DNA of 41,787 nucleotides, taken from positions 1 through 41,787 of the forward strand of contig VMGJ01000001.1 of the NCBI GenBank assembly GCA_007376485.1, read 5' to 3'. Under the pieces are notes generated by a model that had not been told where the DNA came from, searched no databases, and saw only the letters and a program-made list of their open reading frames with translations. Position 1 is the first letter of the stretch, and each line of letters opens with the position of its first letter. This document shows, piece by piece, positions 23,300 to 32,713 of this stretch. The stretch is from Parcubacteria group bacterium Licking1014_17 (lineage in GTDB: Bacteria; Patescibacteriota; Minisyncoccia; 2-02-FULL-40-12; IGHO2-01-FULL-4-A). The translations under genes and the position numbers were made by a program.

Positions 23300-24552
23300 T
23301 GAGCAAAGTTTTGCGTAAAATTATCGACGGCCGGGTTTTTGGAATCGGAAAAAATATTGCCGGCATTTTTAAAAAGGCGGTCATTATTCCGGCGGCGACT
23401 TTTTACGGAAGAATTCTTTTTGTTTTGGGTTCACTGTTTTACAATTCTCCCGAAAGGTCTCTGGAGATTATCGGCATCACGGGATCCAGCGGAAAATCCA
23501 CCACTTTAAAAATGGCGCTGAAGATTTTCGAAGATCAGAGCATCCCCGTCGCGGGATTAAATTCTTCGAAAATCGAAGTCATATTAAAAGACGGCAGTTG
23601 GACCAGAGATTTGGGCGGCAAACCGGTCGGACAATTGGCGCTCCAGAAATTTTTACGCAAAGCCGCCAATCTCGGTATCCGTTACGTTATGATAGAATTA
23701 TCACCCAAAGATATTGTCAAAAACCGTTTTGCGGGGCTAATGTTCAAATGCGCGGTTCTTACGAATATAAACCGCAGCCATGCCGTGAACGAACGTTCAT
23801 TCACCGGCGATTTAAAGGCTCACGTGAAATTTTTCAGGAAGTGCGCCGGAACGCATATTATCAACTTAGACGACCATTATTATTCGGATTTTATGAATAT
23901 ACCCTGCGGGAAAAGAATTACTTATGGTATGACTGGCGGCATGGTAAATCAGGAAAGCCTCAACTTGAAATTAAATCTCGCCGGAGATTTTAATATTCAT
24001 AACGCTCTCGCGGCAGTCGCCATTGCCAATGCCTGCGGCATCGACGAAGAAAAAGCGGCGTCATCGGCGGCGAACATAAAAACAATCCCGGGAAGGATGG
24101 AATTTCTTGATTACGGCCAATCTTTCAAAATAGTCATAGATTACGCCCGTACCCCCGACTCGCTTGAGGCGGCTTACCGGGCATTGAAATCTTACGGGAG
24201 AAAAATGATCGGGGTCATAGGAGCTTCGGGAGGCAAAGAAAGATGGAAACGGCCGGTGCTGGGTTGCATTGCCAATGCCTATTGCGATGAAATTATTTTA
24301 ACCAGCGAAGACCCGCGGGGCGAAGATCCTTTGCTAATAATAGAAGACATCAAAGCCGGCATTCCCCGCGATAATGTCCATCTCGTTGCGGACAGGGGCG
24401 ACGCCATAAAGAAAGCCATTTTGATGGCAAAAAGAGGAGACATCGTGGTCATAACCGGCAAGGGAGATGAAACCAAAATGGCGGTTTCCGGATTAAGAAC
24501 GATTCCATGGTCGGATAAAGAGACGGCGGCTAAGTTATTGATAGAAAGTTAG
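23299..24552 (+). CDS. MurE-like Mur ligase lacking the N-terminal domain
   Basis: Mur ligases join an amino acid to UDP-MurNAc-peptide using ATP. The 417-residue protein has the P-loop GITGSSGKSTT (about 56-66), VLTNINRSHAV in the central domain, and the C-terminal domain signature DYARTPDSLEAAY. The region ILTSEDPRGEDP corresponds to the MurE amino-acid specificity loop, which reads DNPR in DAP-adding enzymes; here it is EDPR. The N-terminal UDP-binding domain of MurE is replaced by about 55 residues with a hydrophobic stretch. It starts on the last base of the FemX-like stop codon. It may be a specialised relative rather than the housekeeping MurE. Confidence 0.82.
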   Translation: MSKVLRKIIDGRVFGIGKNIAGIFKKAVIIPAATFYGRILFVLGSLFYNSPERSLEIIGITGSSGKSTTLKMALKIFEDQSIPVAGLNSSKIEVILKDGSWTRDLGGKPVGQLALQKFLRKAANLGIRYVMIELSPKDIVKNRFAGLMFKCAVLTNINRSHAVNERSFTGDLKAHVKFFRKCAGTHIINLDDHYYSDFMNIPCGKRITYGMTGGMVNQESLNLKLNLAGDFNIHNALAAVAIANACGIDEEKAASSAANIKTIPGRMEFLDYGQSFKIVIDYARTPDSLEAAYRALKSYGRKMIGVIGASGGKERWKRPVLGCIANAYCDEIILTSEDPRGEDPLLIIEDIKAGIPRDNVHLVADRGDAIKKAILMAKRGDIVVITGKGDETKMAVSGLRTIPWSDKETAAKLLIES

Positions 24553-24591
24553 GTTAACTGTTATGCTTATAATCGGATTAAATAAGCACAA

Positions 24592-25002
24592 ATGAGTTCA
24601 AATAGCGACCAGCCTAAAGAGATAATCTGGGTTTTTATTGTCATAGTTTTGGCTTTATTCATCGCCGCGGTGGCGGTATTTTCCCGCGCCCAAAAGGGCT
24701 ATCCGCCGGCGGGCGGAACGGAATCCTCGTCGCCTACCGGCACCGCCAGGGATTACACGGTTACTTACGCAAACCGGGTTTTCAGTCCGACGACTATCAG
24801 GGTAAAACCCGGTGACACGGTGGTTTTTGTTAATCTTTCAAGCTCCAATATTAAAATTTTATCAAACGATACGGCTTTGCTTATGAGCGGCGATATTCCG
24901 GCGCAGGGGAAATATATGGTAAAATTTATAAATGAAGGCATTTTTCACTACACCAACGCCCTTGAAAGCAGTGAAAGCGGGATTATCGTGGTTAAAAAAT
25001 AA
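24592..25002 (+). CDS. Membrane-anchored cupredoxin-like protein without copper ligands
   Basis: The 136-residue product has a single N-terminal membrane helix (about 12-31), a Ser/Gly/Pro-rich linker, and a beta-rich domain (about 50-136) ending in FHYTNALESSESGIIVV. This follows the plastocyanin-like end F-x-Y-x-C-x(2)-H-x(2)-M-x-G-x-I-x-V. The cysteine and the following histidine and methionine are not there. The fold is probably retained without type-1 copper binding. A TATAAT at 24568-24573 lies 18 nt upstream of the ATG. Confidence 0.7.
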   Translation: MSSNSDQPKEIIWVFIVIVLALFIAAVAVFSRAQKGYPPAGGTESSSPTGTARDYTVTYANRVFSPTTIRVKPGDTVVFVNLSSSNIKILSNDTALLMSGDIPAQGKYMVKFINEGIFHYTNALESSESGIIVVKK

Positions 25003-25013
25003 CAGCCAAGATT

Positions 25014-25859
25014 TTGAAGACAAAAATAAAAAATAGAATATTCGTATTGGCGGTCGGGTTAGTTTTATTTGCCGCCGCGCAGTTAGCCGGCGTTTGGGCG
25101 GCCCAGAAGCTGTCGCTTTCCGAAAAAATCGGGTCTGTTCCGTCCGTGGGTGATATGTCTTTTTCCGATCTTATCGTCCTGATTCTGGTGGCGGCAGTTT
25201 TTATCTGGTTCGGCATCCGGTTTAGAAATTACGGCGGTTGGATGTTCAGGATCGTGATGACTATAGCCGTCATCAGCGGTTTGTACGCAGTAGCGCAATT
25301 ATTTTTACCTGTATTGCCGGCATTTATTTTATCCTTGGTTCTCGCGGCGGTTTATTGGATTTTAAGAAACGTGTTCGCGCATGATTTGATAATGCTGTTT
25401 GTTTTTATCGGCATAGGCGCGTCTTTATCCTTGTCATTCACGCCGCTTTTGGCGGCGGCCGTTCTGCTTGTATTTTCCATTTATGATATAATTTCTGTTT
25501 ATGGCACGAAACACATGGTTGCCATGGCTGACGCCATGATCGAGTCGCGGGCGATTTTCGGTTTCGTCATACCTTTCAAACTGGTTGGTTTCAAAGATAA
25601 TATTAACAAAGTTTATTCCGGCGGCGAGCATATGATGCTGGGTTCGGGCGACGTTTTACTTCCAATTTTGCTGTCGGGTTCGCTTATCAGAGTATCACTA
25701 TCTTCGGCTGTGATTGTCGCCTTGGCTTCGGTTGGTGGATTCATATTAATGCATTTGTTGTTTTTGACCCAAGAAAAGAGAAAACCAATGGCGGCGTTAC
25801 CGCCGATAGCGGCCGCGGCTATTATCGGTTATCTCGCGGCTAGCATCCTTAATTTTTAG
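25014..25859 (+). CDS. Presenilin/signal-peptide-peptidase-like intramembrane aspartyl protease
   Basis: The 281-residue product is almost all membrane helices (about nine). It holds both catalytic motifs of the presenilin/SPP family: YD in FSIYDIISVYG (about 154-164) and GxGD in LGSGDVLLP (about 208-216). A modified PAL motif, AALPPI, follows near residue 262. Such enzymes cleave peptides within the bilayer. The start is TTG at 25014 with no clear SD, 11 bp after the cupredoxin-like gene. The related COG3389 proteins are mostly archaeal, with scattered bacterial members. Confidence 0.82.
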   Translation: MKTKIKNRIFVLAVGLVLFAAAQLAGVWAAQKLSLSEKIGSVPSVGDMSFSDLIVLILVAAVFIWFGIRFRNYGGWMFRIVMTIAVISGLYAVAQLFLPVLPAFILSLVLAAVYWILRNVFAHDLIMLFVFIGIGASLSLSFTPLLAAAVLLVFSIYDIISVYGTKHMVAMADAMIESRAIFGFVIPFKLVGFKDNINKVYSGGEHMMLGSGDVLLPILLSGSLIRVSLSSAVIVALASVGGFILMHLLFLTQEKRKPMAALPPIAAAAIIGYLAASILNF

Positions 25860-25925
25860 TAAATAACCAAGGGATACGCGCCGGCGCCGCCAAATAGCGA
25901 TGCCGGGTGTTTATTTCTTAATTGA

Positions 25926-27296
25926 ATGTTAAAAATAAAATTTTGCGGCGGAGCAAAAAACGTTACCGGCGCCAATTATCTGATAGAAAAAGACGGCATA
26001 AAAATACTGGTTGACTGCGGCTTAAGCCAGGGCACAAAATTCGCGGAGGACTTTAATTACCAGCCCTTTCCCTATGACCCGAAGGAGATTAATTATGTTT
26101 TCATCACCCACAGTCATATGGACCACGTGGGGCGCTTGCCGAAATTGTGGAGAGAGGGTTTCAGGGGTAAGGTATTTGTGACAAAAGCAACCGCCGATTT
26201 GATTGAAGTGGCGATGCCTGACAATATGGGCCATGTCATCAGTGAGGCGGAGCAGCACAACCACGAGCCGCTTTTCAGGGGGGAAGATTTAAAAGGAGTT
26301 TTGTCGCTGATTGTTAAAAATAGTTATCACTCGAGAATAGAACTGGGCGGTATGGGCGCGATATTTTATGACGCGGGGCATATTTTAGGTTCTTCAATAA
26401 TTGGGTTTGACTGGCAATCGAACGGAAAGACAAGACGCATTTTCTTTTCCGGAGATTTAGGCAATTCACCGACACCGCTTCTGCGGAACACGGAATATAT
26501 TACCGGCGCCAATTATCTCCTCGTCGAGTCAACTTACGGCGACAGAGTTCACGAGTCCAGAAAGGACAGAAAAGAGAAACTGGTCGCGGCGATAAAAAAA
26601 GTTATCAATAACGGCGGCGTGCTGATGATTCCGTCTTTTGCCACCGAACGCACCCAGGAATTACTTTTTGAGCTTAATCAATTGTTCAATAACGGCATTA
26701 TGCCCAAGGTTCCGATTTTCATTGACAGCCCTCTCGCCATAAAACTTACCGATGTTTACAGAAAGAACACGGATTGTTTCAATAAGGAAGCCACCGAATA
26801 TTCGGAAATTGACGAAGACCTGTTCCATTTTCCCGGTCTCACCATGACCGCCACAGTTGAAGAATCAAAAGCCATCAATGACGTTCCGGCTCCGAAGATA
26901 ATTATTGCCGGTTCGGGTATGAGCCAGGGGGGCAGAATTGTTCATCACGAAAAACGCTACTTACCCGGTCCGAACAACGGCATTTTATTTATAGGCTATC
27001 AGGCGGACGGAAGTTTGGGGCGGCGTATCCAAAGGGGCGATAAAAATGTCCAAATATTAGGGGAGAATGTGGAAGTCAAATGCAACGTCGAAACCATAGG
27101 CAGTTATTCAGCCCATGCCGACCAGCCTGCGCTGTTAAAATGGATAGAAAGGGCGAATTCCGAGGATTCTTTGAAGAAGGTATTTATGGTGCAGGGCGAA
27201 GAAGAAGCCGCAAAAACACTGTCAAATCTTGCCCATGACAGGCTTGGAGTAAACGCGGTTGTACCTAACGAAGGCGACACTCTTGACCTGGAATAG
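25926..27296 (+). CDS. Beta-CASP metallo-beta-lactamase fold ribonuclease
   Basis: This belongs to the CPSF73-like RNA-processing metallohydrolases. The 456-residue protein has the zinc motif THSHMDHVGRLPKL (about 60-73), DAGHILGSSI (motif 3), and ESTYGDR. It then has the beta-CASP features AGSGMSQGGRIVHH and YSAHADQPAL in the C-terminal part. It lacks the C-terminal domain of RNase J and is closer to YsdC/CPSF-type. It probably takes part in RNA maturation or decay. It stands alone between the SPP-like gene and lon. Confidence 0.92.
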   Translation: MLKIKFCGGAKNVTGANYLIEKDGIKILVDCGLSQGTKFAEDFNYQPFPYDPKEINYVFITHSHMDHVGRLPKLWREGFRGKVFVTKATADLIEVAMPDNMGHVISEAEQHNHEPLFRGEDLKGVLSLIVKNSYHSRIELGGMGAIFYDAGHILGSSIIGFDWQSNGKTRRIFFSGDLGNSPTPLLRNTEYITGANYLLVESTYGDRVHESRKDRKEKLVAAIKKVINNGGVLMIPSFATERTQELLFELNQLFNNGIMPKVPIFIDSPLAIKLTDVYRKNTDCFNKEATEYSEIDEDLFHFPGLTMTATVEESKAINDVPAPKIIIAGSGMSQGGRIVHHEKRYLPGPNNGILFIGYQADGSLGRRIQRGDKNVQILGENVEVKCNVETIGSYSAHADQPALLKWIERANSEDSLKKVFMVQGEEEAAKTLSNLAHDRLGVNAVVPNEGDTLDLE

Positions 27297-27334
27297 CTAT
27301 ATCCGGGGCCACAACTTGTTGTTTAATTTTCATC

Positions 27335-27363
27335 TTGAGTTTGTCTTTGATTTGTGTTATAAA
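27335..27363 (+). promoter_or_regulatory. Promoter of lon
   Basis: TTGAGT (27335-27340) and TATAAA (27358-27363) are separated by 17 bp. The start codon is 20 bases after the -10 box. No heat-shock operator such as CIRCE or HAIR is visible. Confidence 0.6.
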
Positions 27364-27383
27364 TCTTATTACACTAATTAACC

Positions 27384-29717
27384 ATGAATAATATCGGAAA
27401 CGATAATTTAAATCCAAACCGGGAATTTCCGGTAATACCGCTCAAGAATGTGGCACTTTTTCCGCGCGTGGCAATTCCTCTTCTGATTCAGCGGGAAAAA
27501 TCAATGGCAAGCCTGGCTGAAGCGCTGGAAAATGACAAGCATGCGGTATTTGTCGCGCAGAAAAACATATACGACGACATAACCGAGAAAGATTTATTCA
27601 TGGTTGGAACTATCGGCAAGATATTCGGAGTTCATAAATTACCCGACGGCTCATCAAAGGTTGATGTTGAAGGCCTTATGCGCGTCAGGGTGCTGGAGTT
27701 TACCCGGTTGGAGCCGTCAATAAAAGCCGTTGTCGAGCCGTTTCCGATTGTTTTCGATGATAAGGTGGAAACACAGGCGCTGATAAGGGCAACCGTGGAT
27801 CAATTCAAAAAATTAATCGAATCGCGCAGCAGTCCGGGGGCAGTAGCCGACCTTATCAATATTGTCAGTCAGGTCAAAGATTATGAGCAGATAATTTATC
27901 TGATAACCATCAATTTGAATTTGGAGCTTAAGGACCAGCAGGATATTTTGGAATCGGTGAGCGGACTGGACGTGCTTAAAAAAATCAACGGTTATCTCTC
28001 GCGCGAAATAGAAATCCTGGAAGCGGAAAAAAGAGTTGTGAAAGAAACAAGAAAATCAATAGGCAAAATGCAAAAAGAGATGTTTTTGCGGGAGCAGATG
28101 CGCAGCATTGAAAAAGAACTGGGCATGGACGGCGAGCGGAGCGAATTTGATACTTTGCGTGCAAAAATAAAGGCGTCGGGAATGCCCAAAGACGTGGAAG
28201 TCAAAGCTCTGAAGGAACTGAGCCGCTTGGAAAAGATGCCGTCATTCAGCCCGGAAATTTCCTATTTGAGAACGTATCTTGACTGGCTTGTTGAACTGCC
28301 GTGGTCGCGCAGAACAACTTCAAAAATAGATATCAAAGAAGCTTCAAAGATTCTCGACCAGGACCACTACGGGTTAACCAAGGTAAAAGAAAGAATACTC
28401 GAGTATCTGGCTGTCCAGAAACAGGTCGGGAAAATCAAGGGACCGATTTTGTGTTTTGTTGGTCCTCCCGGTGTCGGTAAAACTTCAATCGGGCGGTCAA
28501 TCGCGAGGGCGCTGGGACGCAAATTCATCCGCGTCTCTTTGGGCGGCTTGCGCGACGAGGCCGAAATCAGAGGACATCGCAGAACGTATGTCGGGGCGCT
28601 GCCGGGAAGGATAATTCAGGGAATTAACACGGCGAGCACGCGAAACCCGGTGTTCATGCTTGATGAAATAGACAAGCTTGGCATTGATTTCCGCGGCGAC
28701 CCGTCGGCGGCGCTCCTGGAAGCCCTCGACCCAGCGCAAAATTTCTCGTTTTCCGACCATTATCTTGAAGTACCATTCGATTTATCCGATGTTTTATTTA
28801 TAACCACTGCGAATGTTCTGGACACGATTCCATACGCCCTGCGCGACAGGTTGGAAATAATTGAATTTCCCGGTTATACCGAACAGGAAAAAACCCACAT
28901 CGCCACTCAGTTTTTGTTGCCGAAAATCTTTGAAGAGCACGGGCTTAAGAAAGACACGGTTTCGATACCTGAAACGGTCATTAAGGATGTTATCAGAAAC
29001 CATACACAGGAAGCGGGCGTTCGCGAACTCGAAAGACAACTAGCGGCGGTAAGCCGGAAAATTACACGGAAAATAGTCGAGAAAAAGATAAAAGGTAAAA
29101 TCAAAGTGACTAATGAGTCTCTTCATGGCTATCTCGGTCCCATAAAGTATACCCATCAGGAAGCGGAAAAAGGCGGTGAAGTCGGCGTGGTAACCGGTCT
29201 CGCCTGGACGCCGGTTGGCGGCGAAGTTTTATCGGTGGAGGCGACAAAAATGCAGGGCAGGGGCAAACTTACCCTGACGGGCCAGTTGGGCGAAGTTATG
29301 CGCGAGTCGGCATACGCCGCGCTTTCCTACGCCCGCTCCAGGGCGGCTAAACTCGGAATCAAAACCGATTTTTACAAAGAAGACATCCATATCCACGTGC
29401 CGACAGGCGCGATTAAAAAGGACGGTCCGTCGGCCGGCATTACCATGGCGACGGCTCTGATTTCATTGTTTACAAACAAGCCGGTAAAAAGAGGAATCGG
29501 CATGACCGGCGAAATAACACTTCGCGGGAAAGTTTTGGAAATCGGAGGCGTCAAGGAGAAAATTTTGGCCGCCCACCGCGCCAGATTGAAAAACGTGATT
29601 TTGCCGAAGGACAACAAAAAAGACATGGAGGATATTCCGGCGGAAATCCGCAAAGACCTGAAGTTCATTTTTGTCAGCAACATTGACGAAGTTCTCAAAG
29701 CGGCGTTGGGGAGATAA
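27384..29717 (+). CDS. lon: ATP-dependent protease Lon (LonA)
   Basis: Lon degrades misfolded and regulatory proteins in the cytoplasm. The 777-residue protein has the N-terminal substrate-binding domain (about 10-210), a coiled-coil region, and the AAA+ module with Walker A GPPGVGKTS (about 361-369) and Walker B VFMLDEIDKLG. The protease domain has catalytic serine in KKDGPSAGITMA (about 684) and lysine in GGVKEKILAAHRA (about 726). The full domain order and usual length are kept. It is monocistronic. Confidence 0.98.
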   Translation: MNNIGNDNLNPNREFPVIPLKNVALFPRVAIPLLIQREKSMASLAEALENDKHAVFVAQKNIYDDITEKDLFMVGTIGKIFGVHKLPDGSSKVDVEGLMRVRVLEFTRLEPSIKAVVEPFPIVFDDKVETQALIRATVDQFKKLIESRSSPGAVADLINIVSQVKDYEQIIYLITINLNLELKDQQDILESVSGLDVLKKINGYLSREIEILEAEKRVVKETRKSIGKMQKEMFLREQMRSIEKELGMDGERSEFDTLRAKIKASGMPKDVEVKALKELSRLEKMPSFSPEISYLRTYLDWLVELPWSRRTTSKIDIKEASKILDQDHYGLTKVKERILEYLAVQKQVGKIKGPILCFVGPPGVGKTSIGRSIARALGRKFIRVSLGGLRDEAEIRGHRRTYVGALPGRIIQGINTASTRNPVFMLDEIDKLGIDFRGDPSAALLEALDPAQNFSFSDHYLEVPFDLSDVLFITTANVLDTIPYALRDRLEIIEFPGYTEQEKTHIATQFLLPKIFEEHGLKKDTVSIPETVIKDVIRNHTQEAGVRELERQLAAVSRKITRKIVEKKIKGKIKVTNESLHGYLGPIKYTHQEAEKGGEVGVVTGLAWTPVGGEVLSVEATKMQGRGKLTLTGQLGEVMRESAYAALSYARSRAAKLGIKTDFYKEDIHIHVPTGAIKKDGPSAGITMATALISLFTNKPVKRGIGMTGEITLRGKVLEIGGVKEKILAAHRARLKNVILPKDNKKDMEDIPAEIRKDLKFIFVSNIDEVLKAALGR

Positions 29718-29790
29718 AGCGGCTTTTTGTTTTTGGGCTATAGGTTGAGCTGTAAGTTTTCATGTGGAAAACTTTTTATTGCGGGCGGGG

Positions 29791-29796
29791 TATAAT
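29791..29796 (+). promoter_or_regulatory. -10 box of the MgtC gene, leaderless arrangement
   Basis: A consensus TATAAT lies seven bases before the ATG at 29804. The -35 region (around 29769-29775) is T-rich but not a good match. The spacing predicts transcription starting at the start codon. Confidence 0.5.
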
Positions 29797-29803
29797 CTAA
29801 TTA

Positions 29804-30295
29804 ATGGGGATTTCCGAACAGCAGGTAATATCAAGATTGTTCGTGGCTTTGTTGCTAAGCGGAATAATAGGCTTTGAACGCGAGCGCGCGCATAAAAGCG
29901 CGGGTATGAGAACGCACGCGTTGGTGGCTCTGGGCTCCGCACTTTTTGCCGTCATCGCCGCTGAGGCGTTTCCTGGCCAAGGGATATTGATCGCGGATAT
30001 TATTGTCGGCATCGGTTTTATCGGAGGCGCGGCAATTACCAGGGGCGCGACCAAACATTTGATAACCGGCGCCACCACGGCATCCTCACTATGGCTGGCG
30101 GCGGGTATCGGCATCGCGGCCGGCTTGGGTTACAATTTTATCGCGGTAGCCGCGACTATGATTGGCTACATTGTATTGACTGTATTCTGGCACATAGAGA
30201 AAAAAATAGCGTGGAGGATGGGTTATGGCCATTTGAAAATGATGGATCAGCTGGGATTGATTCACGAACATAATGCCAAAAGGAAAAAGCCTTGA
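29804..30295 (+). CDS. MgtC/SapB family membrane protein
   Basis: The 163-residue protein has four or five hydrophobic helices. It carries the family signature LLSGIIGFERERAHKSAGMR (about 18-37), followed by THALVALGSALFAVI and GIGFIGGAAITRG. MgtC proteins modulate the F-ATPase and magnesium or acid tolerance in other bacteria. The role here is only inferred from family membership. The next gene starts 23 bp before its stop codon. Confidence 0.9.
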   Translation: MGISEQQVISRLFVALLLSGIIGFERERAHKSAGMRTHALVALGSALFAVIAAEAFPGQGILIADIIVGIGFIGGAAITRGATKHLITGATTASSLWLAAGIGIAAGLGYNFIAVAATMIGYIVLTVFWHIEKKIAWRMGYGHLKMMDQLGLIHEHNAKRKKP

Positions 30296-31421
30296 TAAAC
30301 GCTGGCTGGGGATAGCGACTTTAGTCGGCTCTACCGTCGGCGTTGGAGTTTACGGGATACCGTTTACCTTCGCTAAAGCGGGCACAGGCGTGGGTTTTTT
30401 GTTTCTGGCTATTCTTACCGTCTTGTTCGTGACCGTAAATTTGATGTACGGCGAGGTGGTGTTAAGAACGCACAATCGCCATCAGTTCATCGGCTATATC
30501 CGCAAATATCTTGGGGGTCTCGCCTATAAAGCCGGCCTCTTTGTTTTTTGGGCGGGAACGCTGGGCACCATAATTTGCATTCTTATCGTGACGGGAGATT
30601 TTTTGTCCCAGATTTTTTCGTTCACGAACATTTCCGTGTCTCCGGTCGTATGCGGTTCGATTTTCTTTTTTATCGCCCTGATTGTTGTCATGAAAGGTTT
30701 GAAAATGGTTTCCCATGTTGATTTGTTTATAATGTTTCTGCTGGTTTTTATTATGGGGCTGATAGTGGTTACGGGCGTGTGGCGCGTCAAACCCGAAAAT
30801 TATATTACCCACACCGGAATGTTCTGGTTCCTCCCGTTCGGGGTTATGCTGTTCGCTCTTGACGGTATTTTGGGCATTCCTTTAGTCAGAGAAGTTATGA
30901 CGGGGAGCGAACATATGTTGCGCAGAGTTCTTGTAATTGGGACCATTATTCCGGCGGTCTTATATCTTGCTTTCAGTTTAGTGGTCGTGGGGATTTCCGG
31001 AGAAAATACCTCGCCTACGGCGATAGCCAGCCTCGGCGGCATTTTGGGAGGCAAGATTGTTTTATTCGGGGCGCTGTTCGGTTTTCTTTCGTCGTCTATA
31101 TTATTTATCAGCATAGCGACGGCTTTGAGGGAAGCACTGTATCAGGATTTCGGTTTTAAGAAAAAATGGCATTATCTGGCTTTCATTATTTTGCCTTATG
31201 TTTTATTTCTTACCGGAGCCAGAAATTTTATTGACATGCTGGATTTGATAGGGGGCGTCGGGGGAAGTTTGGCGCTGATTCTTCTTATGCTTGTTTATCA
31301 TAAGGCGAAAAATTACGGCGACAGGGAACCGGAATATAATCTTGGAATACCAGGCTGGTTGTCATACATCGTCGTTGGCGCTCTGGCGGCGGGCGCAATC
31401 TATACTTTAGTCGCGCTTTGA
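30273..31421 (+). CDS. Aromatic/amino acid permease family transporter
   Basis: The 382-residue protein has about eleven membrane helices. The first helix contains GSTVGVGVYGIPF (about 17-29), the unwound-helix glycine motif of the APC superfamily, closest to the tryptophan/tyrosine permease group. It probably imports amino acids, which a reduced genome would need. It overlaps the MgtC gene by 23 bp and its TGA overlaps a possible TTG start of the next gene, so the three form an operon. Confidence 0.83.
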   Translation: MPKGKSLDKRWLGIATLVGSTVGVGVYGIPFTFAKAGTGVGFLFLAILTVLFVTVNLMYGEVVLRTHNRHQFIGYIRKYLGGLAYKAGLFVFWAGTLGTIICILIVTGDFLSQIFSFTNISVSPVVCGSIFFFIALIVVMKGLKMVSHVDLFIMFLLVFIMGLIVVTGVWRVKPENYITHTGMFWFLPFGVMLFALDGILGIPLVREVMTGSEHMLRRVLVIGTIIPAVLYLAFSLVVVGISGENTSPTAIASLGGILGGKIVLFGALFGFLSSSILFISIATALREALYQDFGFKKKWHYLAFIILPYVLFLTGARNFIDMLDLIGGVGGSLALILLMLVYHKAKNYGDREPEYNLGIPGWLSYIVVGALAAGAIYTLVAL

Positions 31422-31435
31422 TTTATCCTGACTTT

Positions 31436-32698
31436 ATGTTTCGGAAAACCAAAAAGATTCTTCTCTGCGCTTTTTTCGTTGCGCTGCCGTTCCAGGTGCG
31501 GCTGATACTATTCAGTTACACCAAGCCATTTAACGAATGGACGTCAGGTTTTTTGTATCTGTCCGATTTATTGCTGGTTGGACTTTTGGGTATATGGTTT
31601 TGGGAATGTTTTAAAGAAAAAAGAATTCCAAAATTTTACATTCATGACTTGTTTCTTTTGGGCTTTGTTGCTCTCGCGGCGCTGTCTATTTTTGAAGCGG
31701 GCGCTCTGCCGATAGCTGCATTCCGTTTTATAAAGCTGGCAGAGATGGCTGTTTTCTATATTTATGTCCGCGACAATTTGAGCCATTTTGCCGAATCGGC
31801 GCCGAAGTTTATAATCGCCTCCGGCGTTATTCAGGGAGTGATTGCCATCGCCCAGTATTTCGCTCAATCCGCAATCGGGCTGGGTTGGCTCGGCGAGAGC
31901 CCGATAAAACCCGGTGCCTACGGCGTGGCTTCGTTTTACATCGGCGCCAAGGTCTTTTTGCGTTCATACGGCATGACCCCGCATCCGAATATTTTGGCAC
32001 TGTGGATGTTCATCGCGCTGATAGCTTTTATTTATTGGTATCTGGCCAAAAAGCCGAAACTGTCGGTTTCTTTGGCGCTTGCCGCGCCCATGATTTTCGG
32101 TTTTTATTTTACTTTTTCAAGAACGACGCTGGCGATATGGGCTTTGAGTTTTGCTGTTTTGTCCATTATTTTTATTTTCCTGAAGCGCGGCTTAACGCCC
32201 GACGGCATTCTCCGATTCAAAAAATTGTTTCTGATTATTGTCGCCGTTTCCATATTATTTGCCGCGCTTTTCTTTCCCCAAGTCAAAGCCAGAATTAATC
32301 TTTCCTCGCAGGATGAAGCGGTTACTTACAGGATTTATTACAACAAACTAGCGGAATCGATTACAAAATCCTCTCCGGTTATCGGTATCGGCATCGGCCA
32401 GTTCGTCTATAAATTAATGAAAACACTGCCTCATAATTCTCCCTATGTTTACCAGCCCGCCCATAATATGTATCTTTTGATTTCCAGCGAAATCGGGATT
32501 CCCGGGCTGGTGCTTTTCGCGGCGTTTATTTTGTTTGTATTAATCCGGCGACTTAAATCCGGGCTTTCAAAAATTCAAAATATTTTGGCATTAACTTTAT
32601 GTCTTGGCATTCTTATAATTGCCTTTTTTGACCACCCAACTTGGACCTCCCAACAGGGGAGTTTAATTTTTGGGCTTGCTCTGGGGGCGATGAGCTAA
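31436..32698 (+). CDS. O-antigen ligase (WaaL/RfaL)-like membrane protein
   Basis: The product has about twelve hydrophobic helices, with a larger loop between about 300 and 355. Within the helices, GMTPHPNILALW and FSRTTLAIWAL match the Wzy_C/O-antigen ligase pattern, as does VYQPAHNMYLLISSEIGIPGL, which carries the conserved HN. It may join or polymerise surface glycans on the outer leaflet of the membrane. The start is taken at ATG 31436; a TTG at 31418 overlapping the previous stop is an alternative. Repeat copy C starts 16 bases after its stop codon. Confidence 0.85.
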   Translation: MFRKTKKILLCAFFVALPFQVRLILFSYTKPFNEWTSGFLYLSDLLLVGLLGIWFWECFKEKRIPKFYIHDLFLLGFVALAALSIFEAGALPIAAFRFIKLAEMAVFYIYVRDNLSHFAESAPKFIIASGVIQGVIAIAQYFAQSAIGLGWLGESPIKPGAYGVASFYIGAKVFLRSYGMTPHPNILALWMFIALIAFIYWYLAKKPKLSVSLALAAPMIFGFYFTFSRTTLAIWALSFAVLSIIFIFLKRGLTPDGILRFKKLFLIIVAVSILFAALFFPQVKARINLSSQDEAVTYRIYYNKLAESITKSSPVIGIGIGQFVYKLMKTLPHNSPYVYQPAHNMYLLISSEIGIPGLVLFAAFILFVLIRRLKSGLSKIQNILALTLCLGILIIAFFDHPTWTSQQGSLIFGLALGAMS

Positions 32699-32713
32699 CG
32701 CCCCTTATCACTG

